Below are positions 46,578 to 57,660 of a stretch of DNA of 64,000 nucleotides, piece by piece; the first letter of the stretch is position 1; every line of letters starts with the position of its first letter. The stretch covers positions 3,348,001 to 3,412,000 of the forward strand of contig NZ_CP010431.2 in NCBI RefSeq assembly GCF_000814845.2. Reading direction: 5' to 3'. The DNA comes from Pandoraea sputorum. GTDB taxonomy: Bacteria; Pseudomonadota; Gammaproteobacteria; Burkholderiales; Burkholderiaceae. The notes below the pieces were generated by a model that saw only the letters and a program-made list of their open reading frames with translations, was not told the origin of the DNA and searched no databases. The translations under genes were made by a program, and so were the position numbers.

Positions 46578-47696
46578 ATGGCCGAGGAGCTTGTACAGGA
46601 CTTTTCCGCATTTGCAGGCGAACGAGCGCTGGGCAGTTGTGCGCCGTTCGACACCGACGCGCTGGCGCGCTGGCTGAGCGCCAACGTCGACGGCTTCTCC
46701 GGGCCGCTGACGCTCACGCAGTTCAACGGCGGACAGTCCAATCCCACCTACCGTCTCGCCACGCCCTCGGCCGCGTACGTGCTGCGCACCAAACCGGCTC
46801 CGGCGGCGAAGCTTCTCCCCTCAGCCCACGCCATCGAACGCGAATACCGCGTGATGGACGCACTCGCCAGCACCGACGTCCCTGTGGCCCGCATGCGGGG
46901 CCTGTGCGAGGACGAAAGCGTGATCGGACTGGCGTTCTATGTCATGGATTTCGTGGACGGGCGGGTGCTGTGGGACCCGTCGTTGCCGGGCATGACGGCG
47001 AAGCAGCGCGGCGAGATCTACGACGAAATGAATCGCGTCATCGCAGCGCTGCATCGTGTCGATTACCGGGCTGCCGGTCTCGAATCGTATGGCAAGCCGG
47101 GGGACTACATCGCGCGGCAGATCGCGCGCTGGAGCAAGCAGTACCGTGCGTCGGAGACGGAACCCATCGATGCGATGGACCGGCTCATCGAGTGGCTGCC
47201 CGCCCATCTGCCGGTCAGCACGCCGGACACGCCCGAACGCACGACCATCGTCCACGGCGACTTCCGTCTCGACAACCTGATCTTCCATCCGAGCGAGCCG
47301 CGCGTGCTAGCCGTCCTCGATTGGGAACTGTCGACGCTGGGCGACCCGATTGCGGACTTCAGCTATCACTGCATGGCGTGGCACGTGAGCCCCGGCGTGT
47401 TTCGCGGCATCGCCGGGCTCGACTGGACAGGACTCGGCATTCCGGATGAAGACGTCTACATCCGTCGATACAGCGAGCGCACGGGCATCGTTCCGCCCGC
47501 GCAATGGCACTTCTATCTGGCATACAACATGTTCCGTATCGCAGCGATCCTGCAAGGCATTATGAAGCGCGTAAGCGACGGCACGGCCGCAAGCCAACAG
47601 GCGCTGGACGCTGGCAAACGGGCTCGGCCGATGGCCGAACTCGCCTGGACGTATGCGCAGCGTGCAACGAACGCGACGCGCTCGCGCGATGCCTGA
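46578..47696 (+). CDS. APH-type phosphotransferase, ACAD10/11 kinase- or LvaA-like
   Basis: A 372-residue protein-kinase-like phosphotransferase. It has FNGGQSNPTYRLATPSAAYVLRTKP (nucleotide loop and the Lys), the Brenner motif HGDFRLDNLIFHP and the metal-binding DWELSTLGDP. Such proteins next to an acyl-CoA dehydrogenase correspond to the N-terminal kinase domain of mammalian ACAD10/11 and to LvaA of Pseudomonas putida. LvaA phosphorylates the 4-hydroxyl of 4-hydroxyvaleryl-CoA. AGGAG sits before the ATG. The acyl-CoA dehydrogenase gene follows after 51 bp, supporting a two-step dehydration of 4-hydroxyacyl-CoAs. Confidence 0.88.
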   Translation: MAEELVQDFSAFAGERALGSCAPFDTDALARWLSANVDGFSGPLTLTQFNGGQSNPTYRLATPSAAYVLRTKPAPAAKLLPSAHAIEREYRVMDALASTDVPVARMRGLCEDESVIGLAFYVMDFVDGRVLWDPSLPGMTAKQRGEIYDEMNRVIAALHRVDYRAAGLESYGKPGDYIARQIARWSKQYRASETEPIDAMDRLIEWLPAHLPVSTPDTPERTTIVHGDFRLDNLIFHPSEPRVLAVLDWELSTLGDPIADFSYHCMAWHVSPGVFRGIAGLDWTGLGIPDEDVYIRRYSERTGIVPPAQWHFYLAYNMFRIAAILQGIMKRVSDGTAASQQALDAGKRARPMAELAWTYAQRATNATRSRDA

Positions 47697-47747
47697 CCAC
47701 ACGCCGCCACGCCCCGATTCAGCAGACAGTCACCGCCCGGAGACCTC

Positions 47748-48977
<1,230 letters not shown>

Positions 48978-48987
48978 GCGAACCGGC

Positions 48988-49010
48988 GGGCGCCCGGGCG
49001 CCCGGGCGCC
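48988..49010. repeat. Tandem GGGCGCCC repeat
   Basis: GGGCGCCC is repeated with overlaps about three times (CGGGCGCCC...). Each unit is itself palindromic. It lies 10 bp past the acyl-CoA dehydrogenase stop and may act as a stable 3' end; there is no T-run. Confidence 0.5.
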
Positions 49011-49096
49011 TTTATCCCCGCGCCCGGCAGGGAAAAACGTTCTGTGGTGTAATTTCCCGGCAATTTTCCGATCGATGCATCCACGAGGAGCCGCAA

Positions 49097-49789
49097 TTGA
49101 TTCAGGTCTATTCCTGGGCCACGCCCAATGGCCATAAAGTCCACATCATGCTCGAAGAGTGTGGACTGGCCTATCACGCCCATGCCGTCGATATCGGCGC
49201 AGGCGATCAGTTCAAGGACGAATTTCTCGCCATCTCGCCGAACAACAAGATTCCGGCTATCGTCGACGAGGACGGGCCGGACGGCAAGCCGATCTCGCTA
49301 TTCGAGTCCGGCGCGATTCTGTTGTATCTGGCGGGCAAGACCGGCCGTTTCCTGCCGGAAGACGTGCGCGGCAAGTACGAGACGCTGGAATGGCTAATGT
49401 TCCAGATGGGCGGCGTGGGGCCGATGCTCGGTCAGGCGCACCACTTCCGGATCTATGCGCCCGAGAAGATCGACTACGCGATCAAGCGCTACACCAACGA
49501 GGCACGACGCCTGTATGGCGTGCTCGACAAGCGTCTTGGCGATCATCCGTACGTCGCGGGCGACATGTACACCGTGGCGGACATTGCCATCTGGCCGTGG
49601 CTGCGCTCCTGGAAGAACCAGGGCGTGGAGTTGTCGGACTTCCCGAACGTCCAGAAGTGGTTCGAAGCCATTGAAGCGCGTCCGGCGGTGCAACGCGGCA
49701 TCAAGGTGCTCGCCGACGCCCGCAAGCCGCTTCAGGACGACAAAGCCCGCGAAATGCTCTTCGGTGCGACCCAATACGCACGCCGCTGA
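49097..49789 (+). CDS. Glutathione S-transferase, YghU/YfcG (disulfide reductase) type
   Basis: A 230-residue protein beginning LIQVYSWATPNGHKVHIMLEECGL, matching the TPNGHK signature of YfcG/YghU. These have disulfide-bond reductase activity with glutathione. NNKIPAIVDEDG and FESGAILLYLAGKTG are also typical. No in-frame ATG fits. TTG 49097 has GAGGAG six bases upstream and aligns with the family Met, so I take it as a TTG start. Confidence 0.88.
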   Translation: MIQVYSWATPNGHKVHIMLEECGLAYHAHAVDIGAGDQFKDEFLAISPNNKIPAIVDEDGPDGKPISLFESGAILLYLAGKTGRFLPEDVRGKYETLEWLMFQMGGVGPMLGQAHHFRIYAPEKIDYAIKRYTNEARRLYGVLDKRLGDHPYVAGDMYTVADIAIWPWLRSWKNQGVELSDFPNVQKWFEAIEARPAVQRGIKVLADARKPLQDDKAREMLFGATQYARR

Positions 49790-49800
49790 ACGTCGCATGA

Positions 49801-49834
49801 CCGTCGAACGGCGGCGTCCCGGGCCGTTCGACGG
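49801..49834. other. 12-bp perfect hairpin after the GST gene
   Basis: CCGTCGAACGGC pairs exactly with GCCGTTCGACGG, 10-base loop, beginning 12 bp past the stop. No T-run follows, so it is a terminator-like or RNA-stability element. Confidence 0.5.
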
Positions 49835-49995
49835 ACTGTCACTCAAAGTGGTTTACACTTCGAAACAAAGTGCGGTTTCGCCAAAGCGCTGGCGGTGCTA
49901 ATCTAAGCGCATTCTTCGACGCGACACTCTGTCGTCGTCACTTGCAGTTCGCAGTCCCTCGCCGCTGGCCATTGGAAGATCCGGGAGATCCACAA

Positions 49996-50331
49996 ATGTC
50001 AGGCAAGTTCGAACTCAAGCGCAGCCCCAATGGTGAATTCCACTTTCACCTGCTGGGCGACAGCGGGCATACCATCCTTTCCTCCGAGACGTACAAGGCG
50101 CGCGCTTCAGCGCAGAACGGCATCGAGTCCGTGCGCAAGAATTCCGCGGAAGATCACAGGTTCGAGCGCAAGACGTCGACTTCCGGGCGCCCCTACTTCG
50201 TGCTCAAAGCGCGCAATGGCGAGATCATCGGCCAGAGCCAGATGTTCTCGACCGCCGAGCAGATGGAGGACGGCATTACCCAGGTCAAACGCGATGCGCC
50301 CGCGGCGTCGGTGAGCGATTTGTCGCATTGA
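49996..50331 (+). CDS. DUF1508/YegP-like protein
   Basis: A 111-residue protein with two tandem copies of the DUF1508 unit: FELKRSPNGEFHFHLLGDSGHTILSSETYKARASAQNGIESVR, and FERKTSTSGRPYFVLKARNGEIIGQSQMFSTAEQMEDGI. YegP-like proteins are small beta-strand/helix proteins of unknown function. ATG 49996 follows GGGAGATCC. It marks the edge before the toxin-like accessory region. Confidence 0.9.
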   Translation: MSGKFELKRSPNGEFHFHLLGDSGHTILSSETYKARASAQNGIESVRKNSAEDHRFERKTSTSGRPYFVLKARNGEIIGQSQMFSTAEQMEDGITQVKRDAPAASVSDLSH

Positions 50332-50432
50332 CGAGTTGTGCGCCTAACCCGCCTGACGCGTAAGTGCGAGGGAGCGTGACGTCGTAGTCTCGTCGTGCGC
50401 CCTGTCAGACGCATCGACGACCGGACCGCGCG

Positions 50433-51395
50433 TCATTGGGTGTCACGCAAGCTCACCCGCTCCCGGATAAACACTTCGTCATCTGCACCTGAGCAATCTC
50501 GCGTGTAGAGCGTAATCGGGGCGACGGCATACACACAGTGGTTTTGGTGTCGCAAGCGTCCATCGCTGCCGAATTCAAGCGGCCTGACCTGCCTGTCCGG
50601 CGTGACTCGCACACGTACTACAACGCTATAGTCCATATCCAGGCCAAGTGCCGGAGCAAACGTTTTGGTACGCGCAATCCACGCCGCATAGATTAACGGT
50701 GTGCCCGACGAAAGCGTGCTAAAGAAGGCTGCTGTCGGGTGATCGCAATTGCCCAGGTGCACCGTCGTAAAGTTGGTGAGGGATTGGTTGATCACACATT
50801 TGTCCGGAATCGTCTTCGAGCGATACCGAAACGGCCCATCGGGCAGCAACTGCCCCACCTTCACGCATGAAACCGCCCCCTGCAAGTTGCTGCTTCCGCG
50901 CCAGCCATCCGCCAGAAGATAGGGCTTGCCGTTCCCGTCGATCAGACGCGTACCCTCCGTCTTGCCCTGAGAGAGCTGCACTTCGGTCACGCCGATGTCG
51001 CCGATCTGCTGGTCCTGGAACGACACCTTGTAGAACGCATACGACTCGTTGTTCCCGCAATCCGGGTTGTTCTGAATCTCCAGCCACATCCCTTCATGCG
51101 CCCCCTGAATGCTGAAGAAGTAGTGCTCGTCGTTCGGACACGACGAACTGTCCTTGAAATTGATCTTCTGTCCGTCGTACAAGCTGAACGAGCACGGCTT
51201 GTCGGCGTTCTTCTCCCACATCGTGATCTTCGGCAATGGATGGTCATGCTGCGGCTGCGCACCGCCTGACGTCATCGCATCGGCATCCGCCGCGTCCGCC
51301 ATGCGCTGATATCCCATTAATAGCGACGCGCCCATCAAAACCGTCGCAACGGCCAGCGACAACCAGGGCCACCGTCTGTCTGGAATTTTCTGCAT
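50433..51395 (-). CDS. Unknown membrane-anchored cysteine-rich protein, last gene of the RHS operon
   Basis: A 320-residue protein with one N-terminal hydrophobic helix (WPWLSLAVATVLMGASLLMGY) and a short linker. Two cysteine-containing regions follow, with at least eight Cys in all (PCSFSLYDGQKINFKDSSSC, NPDCGNNES, HQNHCVYAVAP, YTRDCSG), which suggests disulfide bonds in the periplasm or outside. Weak resemblance to small beta-sandwich/crystallin-like modules (SFSLYDGQKINF, YFFSIQGAHEGMWLEI) is only impression. ATG 51395 has GGAGG six bases before it. It lies 37 bp past the Ig-like gene stop and is probably cotranscribed with the RHS gene. Not recognised. Confidence 0.7.
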   Translation of the reverse strand: MQKIPDRRWPWLSLAVATVLMGASLLMGYQRMADAADADAMTSGGAQPQHDHPLPKITMWEKNADKPCSFSLYDGQKINFKDSSSCPNDEHYFFSIQGAHEGMWLEIQNNPDCGNNESYAFYKVSFQDQQIGDIGVTEVQLSQGKTEGTRLIDGNGKPYLLADGWRGSSNLQGAVSCVKVGQLLPDGPFRYRSKTIPDKCVINQSLTNFTTVHLGNCDHPTAAFFSTLSSGTPLIYAAWIARTKTFAPALGLDMDYSVVVRVRVTPDRQVRPLEFGSDGRLRHQNHCVYAVAPITLYTRDCSGADDEVFIRERVSLRDTQ

Positions 51396-51432
51396 CACAC
51401 ACCTCCGTGGATAACCCAGTGCTTCCTGCGTT

Positions 51433-52533
51433 CTAAGACTTACGCAGAGGATTGATCACCTCGAACGACACACGCCACCCGTCCTGTCGCCCCTGATCGT
51501 GAAATCCGACCTGATAGTGGACGATCAGACGCGAGCCGTGCATCAGGGGCGCGAGCCACGTCGCCGGAATCCGTTCGTCGAACCCCTCCCGTGCCTCCGT
51601 CGCCGTGACCCGATGCCCGTCCTTCAGAAAATGCCGGTAGATCTCGCCAGGCCTATCCTCATGCTCGCCTTCGCACCAGAGCCACAACTGCTGGCGCTCG
51701 AATGCGAGATACCACGGCTGAAGCAACACCCGGGCACCGTCCGGCAACTTGTCGGGCTCGATGCGATCGCTACCGGCAAGATCCGGCAATTGCGGCACGC
51801 GCATGTCGGTCGGCTTGAAGGGCAACACGCTCAACGACAACACCGGACTCGTCGCATCGCCGCCCGGGCGCGACACCGTGTAGCTCACGGCCGACGATAA
51901 GCCGACGTTGGCCGCCACCACCGCCGGAGCAATCTCGAACGAAAGGAAATCAGGTATCGGATCCGACACGGTCTCAAAAGCCGTATCGATGGTGCCGTCG
52001 CCACCCGTTCCATGCCAGTGAGCCTGCACGCGGTGCCCGGCTTGCATACCCTGATAGCGCACGTGCACCGTGGCACCGCCCAGCGCGAGCATCGGATTCA
52101 GGAAGCCGTCGCCTCCGTTCTCGACCTGCGGGGGGGCCAGCCTGAGCGGCGGCGTGAGATCGATAAGGATCTCCTTGACCCTGGATATCCCGATGATGTC
52201 GCTCCCGCGCTCGACCCGATACGTGAACGCATATTCGCCGCTCGCCAATTGCCGCAGGACCTCGCCCGGGAATTCCACTTCGATCTTCGCGCCGACATCG
52301 TCGTCGAGCAGGGTGCGGGTCATCGACGCGATGTCGACGCCATTGATCGTGCAGAAAAACGTGTCGCCGGGCGCGGAAAACGGCGGAAAATGCTGCGTAT
52401 TCGCAGGCAGTACGTCGCCGTTCGCCGCCAGATATTCGTCGGTGACACCGCCCGTATCGACCTCGGTGTCGACTGCGAAGTCAAGGTACGGCAACGGGGC
52501 ATTCGATGTCATAGGAAGTTCGCTGACGTTCAT
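51433..52533 (-). CDS. Ig-like/beta-rich protein next to RHS
   Basis: A 366-residue protein without a signal peptide, starting MNVSELPMTSNAPLPYLDF. It appears to be built of repeated beta-sandwich segments: TFFCTINGVDIASM, YAFTYRVERGSD..SRVKEILIDLTPP, and GGATVHVRYQGMQAGHRVQAHWHGTG. The VHVRY and HRVQAHWHG stretches, followed by SYTVSRPGGDATSPV, resemble Ig-like repeat proteins found beside RHS genes in Pseudomonas. ATG 52533 has AAGGGG nine bases upstream. It follows the RHS stop by 97 bp. Function unknown; it may help fold, hold or deliver the RHS product. Confidence 0.72.
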   Translation of the reverse strand: MNVSELPMTSNAPLPYLDFAVDTEVDTGGVTDEYLAANGDVLPANTQHFPPFSAPGDTFFCTINGVDIASMTRTLLDDDVGAKIEVEFPGEVLRQLASGEYAFTYRVERGSDIIGISRVKEILIDLTPPLRLAPPQVENGGDGFLNPMLALGGATVHVRYQGMQAGHRVQAHWHGTGGDGTIDTAFETVSDPIPDFLSFEIAPAVVAANVGLSSAVSYTVSRPGGDATSPVLSLSVLPFKPTDMRVPQLPDLAGSDRIEPDKLPDGARVLLQPWYLAFERQQLWLWCEGEHEDRPGEIYRHFLKDGHRVTATEAREGFDERIPATWLAPLMHGSRLIVHYQVGFHDQGRQDGWRVSFEVINPLRKS

Positions 52534-52630
52534 CTTGTTACCCCTTAATCGGACATTGCGCGAATCGATGACGAAGTGATGGGACGGTCGGTGCAAGGCG
52601 TCGAATTATTCGCCGTCACACGCCAGATGC

Positions 52631-55600
52631 TCACACCTCCGTTTCCGTCGACGGATCAAACACGAGCGCGAAATGAACAGTATTCGTGCTCTGCCCTCTG
52701 CCCACCGAACGCTCACGCACAGAACGGTTCAGGTCGACACGCTCGATCCCACCGCGGGGCGGTGACATCGCGCGGTTGACCGCTAACTTGTACATACTGA
52801 ACACGATGCCTCCGGTAACTGGAGGGCTCAAGGACCGCGAACGGCGGATTGACCCGCTGGTGACGGTTTCCACACTGGGAGACCCCCGCCCTGGAGACGG
52901 AGTCCTCAGACGAATGGAAGGGGGAGACACTGAGCGGCCGGGATCGCCTAACGACATACGCCCACTACTACGCGACATTCGGCTCAGAGCAGAATCGGGT
53001 CGGACCATGCTCTCTGCTCTCAACATACTCGCCGCCCTCCGCGTCGCAGCGATGGTAAACGCGGCCCCCGTCAGAAGGTCAAATGCGCCGAGTGCGGTGG
53101 CAGTCAGACCGAGCGCATTCGCAAGTTCATCACTCCCGGTGCCTGCTGCGATCGAGGCTGCGCTAGCCACGAACATGCTTGTCAAATTCGTGACCGTCGT
53201 GGTGACCAACGACGCCTGCGCTACCCCGCCCATCGCAGCGAAGTTCGCGGATATGCTGGCGAGAGAAACGCCCGTTGTGGCCGCAGCAGCTGCCGACGTC
53301 CCCGTCGCCGCTGCGGTTGCTCCGGTAGTCGTCGCCACCATCGCTGCGCTTGCCGGTGACAGAAGCCCCGCCGAAAATACGGCGAGCCCGACCGCTGCCA
53401 GGCTGGTCAGCGCGGTGATCACCCCGCCAAGCCATGACGGAACGTGCCCCGACGGATCGATCGAGTTGAGCGGATCGATACGTGCGTAGGGGTTGAAACC
53501 ACCGCCGTCGAACGGGACATAGGTGTCAGGCACCAGAAAGCGACTCAGCACCGGGGAATACAACCGCGCATTACCCAGCCAGAGACCATGCGTCGCCGGA
53601 TCGACAAGCTCCCCATCCTGACCGGGAACGCTATCGGGGACGTCCGCACGGCGATACCCGCTCGGGGTGTACGCGATGCCTCGTGTCGCCGCCTCGCTCG
53701 CATGCACTTCGAGCACGCTCGCCTTGCGATCGGTGGCGTAGGCCAGCAATTGCCCTGTCGAGTCCAGCGTGCCCACACCCTCGTCGAGATAACTGCGCAT
53801 GACGGTGCCCTGCACCTCCACCGCCAGCTTGTTGCGACGGAAGATGCGCCGACGCGTCGGCTGCCCTGTCTGGACCAGCAGCGCCTGTTCGTCGAGCGGG
53901 TTATAGCCATACTCCGTAGGTGCCTGCCCGCTTCGCTGCGCAGACATCATCTGGTCCTGCTCGTTATACGTGTACGTATTGCCCAACCCATCGTCGATGA
54001 CGCGCCCGGCCGCATCGTAGCCCAGCGTAAAGCGCCCGTCGGCGGCGGCATAACCACTGCGCTCGAACGCCGTGAGTTGCGTGGGATCGTCGTCGTTCTC
54101 ATAGTGGAACGTCACCGTGGCCGCCGTGCCCAACCCGTCATGCCACGTCATGATCTTCGTCACGTTGTCAAAGGCGTCGTATGCCCACTCTTGCACCGAA
54201 ATTCTTTGCGAGGGATCGTGCGGATCGGGAGGACTCTCGGGCCCTTCGGTGTAGTAGAGCTCGAGCCGGTCGCGCCGGTCGTAAGCCATCGCCTCCATCA
54301 ACCGCTGCTGACCGCCCTCGGTGCGCGTGCGGCTGACCAGCAAATCGAGGTCGTTGTAGCCCTGGGTCAACACGAGTGCGGGTCGTCCGGGTGCCACCGT
54401 CTCGCGCCGGATCTCGCGGCCGAAGTCGTCATATCCGAATGTCGTCGTCAGGCGCAACGCACCGTCCTGCCGAACGACCTTTTCGCACAACTGGCCGAGC
54501 GAGTTCCATGTGTACTCCACCGTAACGTCGCCGCAGGTGTACTCGACCAACTGCCCCGTACTTGGGTGATAGCCATAGCTATGCACCGCACCCGCCGCAT
54601 CCGAATATGAGACGGGCAGACCGAGCAACGTCCATTCATGAGCCGCCTGATGCTCCCCGGCTTCGTCCGTCCAGGTCTCGATGTGTGCCGCCCCGCTGGC
54701 ATAGCGCTCGCAGGAATACGTAGCACCGGCCATCGCTCCGCCCGCCGAACCTGCACCCACGAGCAGCCCGGTAATGGGGTCATGCGCATAGTCGATTTGC
54801 ACGGTTCCGGATACGCGTTGTCGAGGCACGTCGGTCAACGACGGGTTGAGCGTGAACTTCACCGACTGCCCCGCCGAATTGATCTGTTCGGTAGGATGTG
54901 TGCGATCGAGCTCGAACAACCAGCACGTTTTACGCCCACCCACTGTCTGGTCGGTCACGCGCATCAGACCGTCGAACGTACGCCCCCCAACCTCAGTGCC
55001 GTTCACGCGCACCTTTGCCACGCTGTCGTCCAGCGAATGCGGTGCGTAGGCATAGTCGAGCGTGTCGCCATTGCTAAGACCGATCAGGCTCGTTCGGTCC
55101 GCATAGTCGTATGTGTAGGTCGTCTGGCGTCGCGAGGTGTCGAGCGCGCCGACGCGACGGCCCAATCCGTCGTAGGCAAACGTCCACTGACTCACGAGTT
55201 TTCCTGCCGTGTCGGTGCGCGTCTCCCGCTCGATCTCGGCGAAGCGGTTGTACGCGCGCGCCGTGACCCCTGAGCGTTCCTGTCCGCCTTCGAGCCAGCG
55301 CGTCTCGACTTGCGTCACAGCATTCCACTCATCATGCTCGACGACACCGTCCGGTCGCGTCACCGCATGGCAGCGTCCCCATCCGTCGTAAGCGAAGTGT
55401 GTCGTGCACTCCAGCACGACATCGCCCATGCGATCAATCGTCGTCTGCTTCACTTCGCGACCGCGCACGTCGAAGTCGTGCCGCGCAACCTCGAAGATCT
55501 CACCGTCGGCCACGTCGGGGTCGCTACGAGTCGCCCGCACGGTCAACCCCGTGCCATCGAAGTAGACGGTCTCCACGATGCCGGAATCGCGCGTCGTCTG

Positions 55601-57562
55601 CTGCGACGCAACGCCGCCAGCCTCCCCCACGAGCGAGTAGACATATCCCAATGTCGCGGTGTAAGCGGTATCTCCCGACGTGGGCGTCGTTCGCTGTGTG
55701 ACCGTGCGGCCGAGCACGTCATATTCCGTCGTGACGATCGCGTCCGCGCTCTGCACGAGGGTGTCCAGGCCAGTGTGAATAGACGTATGTGTGGTGGTGA
55801 CACGATGTGTGTCGTCGAAGTCGGTACTGTGGGTGAGCGTCGTGATCAGTTCGTCGCCCGCCTTGGCATAGGCGTAGTCGCTCGTGACCGTACGCCCGGC
55901 CAACGTCTGTGCGCGCTGACTTGCACGGCCATGCAACAGCGGCGATGACGTCTGGTTGAAGTATGCGAACGACAATACGTCGAATGTTTCCCCATCGGAC
56001 ATTTGACGCTGCTCGGTCACCGCCAGAAAATCGGCCGCCCCGGACACGAGCGACGGATAGCGCGCATACCGAAATTGCTGAACCACCGTCGGCGCCACGT
56101 TGCTCGGCGTCATGCCGGGCGTGAGCGGGATCGGCGCGCCAGGCAGCACCGTCTGCGACTTCACCGTACGCGGGGTCGCCCACACGGGGTCGGGCGGACA
56201 TCCCTCTTCACCACCGGGATCGTAGTACTCGGTCCGTTGCGTGACCCCGTCCGGCGTGACGACCTCGGTTGGATTACCCCACTCGTCGTACATGTGCGTC
56301 GTGAGCTCGTCGCGCGACACACCGTCGCGACGCCAGCGTACCGTCTCCTGCCGCAGCAGTTGCACGATGGCAGGCTGCTGGTCGTATGGCAGGCCCGTCG
56401 TGTCGTGATACACGCTCAACGTGGTCTGCTCGCAGCCGTCCTCTTCGCGCCTCTCCTCCATGAGCAGGTGAAACCGGTTGAACTCGCGATACACCGTGCC
56501 CACGACCACCGGCGGCCCATTGGTCTCGTCGACCTGCGATTCGGTCGACGAATAGCGATAATCGGTCCGGACCTTGTAGAGCCCATCGGTGGCATCTTCC
56601 CAGTCGACACCAGCGCCGTAGCCGAGAAAGTTGTTTGTCGAGAAGGCATATGTCGTCACCCGTATCGGCTGATTCTCGCCTGGCTCGATCACATGGCGCT
56701 CTACGTAGGGGAGATACGTCGGCGGCGTGCCCGGCGCTTCGTTCGAGCGCGCTGGAAACCGATGGCCGTCCGTTCGGTAGAAGATCCGCTCCACACTGCC
56801 GGTGGGCGAGCGCACCTCAGTAAGAAACGGGAGATCTGCATCGGTCAGGCGTTCATAGCGGAACCCCCAGCGGGGCTGACCGGGTAGCGGCAAACGAATC
56901 GACGACACCAGATCGCCGCTGAGCGCCATCTCGTAGACGATCGGTACCGGACCGCGTACGGTGATGCTCACGGCCAGGCCGGAGCGCGTCACGCTCAGCA
57001 ACTCGCCACGGTCCTGGTCGCTTATCGCGGCGAGCGCGGGTTCCCCTTCGAAGGCCTGCCACGTCAGATAAACCGAGCGCCCTTGCGGCGAAACAATTTC
57101 GACCGGCACCCACGGTGTGAGCGGATCCGAAGGCTGGAAAGGCTTCAGAATCTCGCGTTGGCCCGACCGATAAGTCACCACCACCTGCGTGGCAAACTTC
57201 TCGACAATTATCGTAGGCAACTTCTGGTCGGGCAGCGTGATGCTCGCATCGGTCATGATGGCAAGATGCGTCTCGCCGTCCGACAATTGCAAACGCTTGG
57301 CCGCCGGTTGCAGTTGCGAAAAGCCCCAGCTCCAGCCGCGACCGCCCCCCCTGTCGACGTTCTGTAACGGATCGAAGCCAAGCGACAACTTCAGTTCCGG
57401 ACCGGCCAATGCATTCATCGACATGACCGGCAACGCGACGCGTACCGAGTAGACACCGGTTCGCGGGTCCACGCCCTTTTCAAGAAAACTCAGAAAGCTC
57501 TGCGCCCCGGAATACAGTGCGTTATGGTCAGCCTGCGAGCGTTCGCGAACGGGCGCGTTCAT
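52631..57562 (-). CDS. RHS/YD-repeat protein with hydrophobic plus Arg/Ser-rich C-terminal module
   Basis: A 1643-residue YD-repeat protein. The N-terminus, SGAQSFLSFLEKGVDPRTGVYSVRVALP, is typical of large RHS proteins with no signal peptide. YD repeats fill residues of about 300-1300 (for example TEYDVLGRTVTQ, FAYDGLGRRVGAL, LGYDAAGRVIDDG). The RHS core is RLYSPVLSRFLVPDTYVPFD..NPYARIDPLNSIDPSGH, at about 1335-1373. After the core come about 270 variable residues: a long Ala/Thr-rich hydrophobic region (about 1377-1508), an SR-rich segment (about 1515-1615, SRMSRSSGRMS, RRSRSLSPP) and a short tail. This is the layout of polymorphic toxins such as TccC, with the core enclosing the C-terminal part. 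No PAAR, VgrG or other type VI delivery domain is present. AAGGA precedes ATG 57562. Confidence 0.9.
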   Translation of the reverse strand: MNAPVRERSQADHNALYSGAQSFLSFLEKGVDPRTGVYSVRVALPVMSMNALAGPELKLSLGFDPLQNVDRGGGRGWSWGFSQLQPAAKRLQLSDGETHLAIMTDASITLPDQKLPTIIVEKFATQVVVTYRSGQREILKPFQPSDPLTPWVPVEIVSPQGRSVYLTWQAFEGEPALAAISDQDRGELLSVTRSGLAVSITVRGPVPIVYEMALSGDLVSSIRLPLPGQPRWGFRYERLTDADLPFLTEVRSPTGSVERIFYRTDGHRFPARSNEAPGTPPTYLPYVERHVIEPGENQPIRVTTYAFSTNNFLGYGAGVDWEDATDGLYKVRTDYRYSSTESQVDETNGPPVVVGTVYREFNRFHLLMEERREEDGCEQTTLSVYHDTTGLPYDQQPAIVQLLRQETVRWRRDGVSRDELTTHMYDEWGNPTEVVTPDGVTQRTEYYDPGGEEGCPPDPVWATPRTVKSQTVLPGAPIPLTPGMTPSNVAPTVVQQFRYARYPSLVSGAADFLAVTEQRQMSDGETFDVLSFAYFNQTSSPLLHGRASQRAQTLAGRTVTSDYAYAKAGDELITTLTHSTDFDDTHRVTTTHTSIHTGLDTLVQSADAIVTTEYDVLGRTVTQRTTPTSGDTAYTATLGYVYSLVGEAGGVASQQTTRDSGIVETVYFDGTGLTVRATRSDPDVADGEIFEVARHDFDVRGREVKQTTIDRMGDVVLECTTHFAYDGWGRCHAVTRPDGVVEHDEWNAVTQVETRWLEGGQERSGVTARAYNRFAEIERETRTDTAGKLVSQWTFAYDGLGRRVGALDTSRRQTTYTYDYADRTSLIGLSNGDTLDYAYAPHSLDDSVAKVRVNGTEVGGRTFDGLMRVTDQTVGGRKTCWLFELDRTHPTEQINSAGQSVKFTLNPSLTDVPRQRVSGTVQIDYAHDPITGLLVGAGSAGGAMAGATYSCERYASGAAHIETWTDEAGEHQAAHEWTLLGLPVSYSDAAGAVHSYGYHPSTGQLVEYTCGDVTVEYTWNSLGQLCEKVVRQDGALRLTTTFGYDDFGREIRRETVAPGRPALVLTQGYNDLDLLVSRTRTEGGQQRLMEAMAYDRRDRLELYYTEGPESPPDPHDPSQRISVQEWAYDAFDNVTKIMTWHDGLGTAATVTFHYENDDDPTQLTAFERSGYAAADGRFTLGYDAAGRVIDDGLGNTYTYNEQDQMMSAQRSGQAPTEYGYNPLDEQALLVQTGQPTRRRIFRRNKLAVEVQGTVMRSYLDEGVGTLDSTGQLLAYATDRKASVLEVHASEAATRGIAYTPSGYRRADVPDSVPGQDGELVDPATHGLWLGNARLYSPVLSRFLVPDTYVPFDGGGFNPYARIDPLNSIDPSGHVPSWLGGVITALTSLAAVGLAVFSAGLLSPASAAMVATTTGATAAATGTSAAAAATTGVSLASISANFAAMGGVAQASLVTTTVTNLTSMFVASAASIAAGTGSDELANALGLTATALGAFDLLTGAAFTIAATRRAASMLRAESMVRPDSALSRMSRSSGRMSLGDPGRSVSPPSIRLRTPSPGRGSPSVETVTSGSIRRSRSLSPPVTGGIVFSMYKLAVNRAMSPPRGGIERVDLNRSVRERSVGRGQSTNTVHFALVFDPSTETEV

Positions 57563-57660
57563 ATCGGCATCCTTACGACTTCAAGCGAAAATTGAGGGGA
57601 TTCGACGCAGCGCCAGACCGCGTTACGTTGAGATTTGGGGTGTCGGATGTCGCCGCGACA

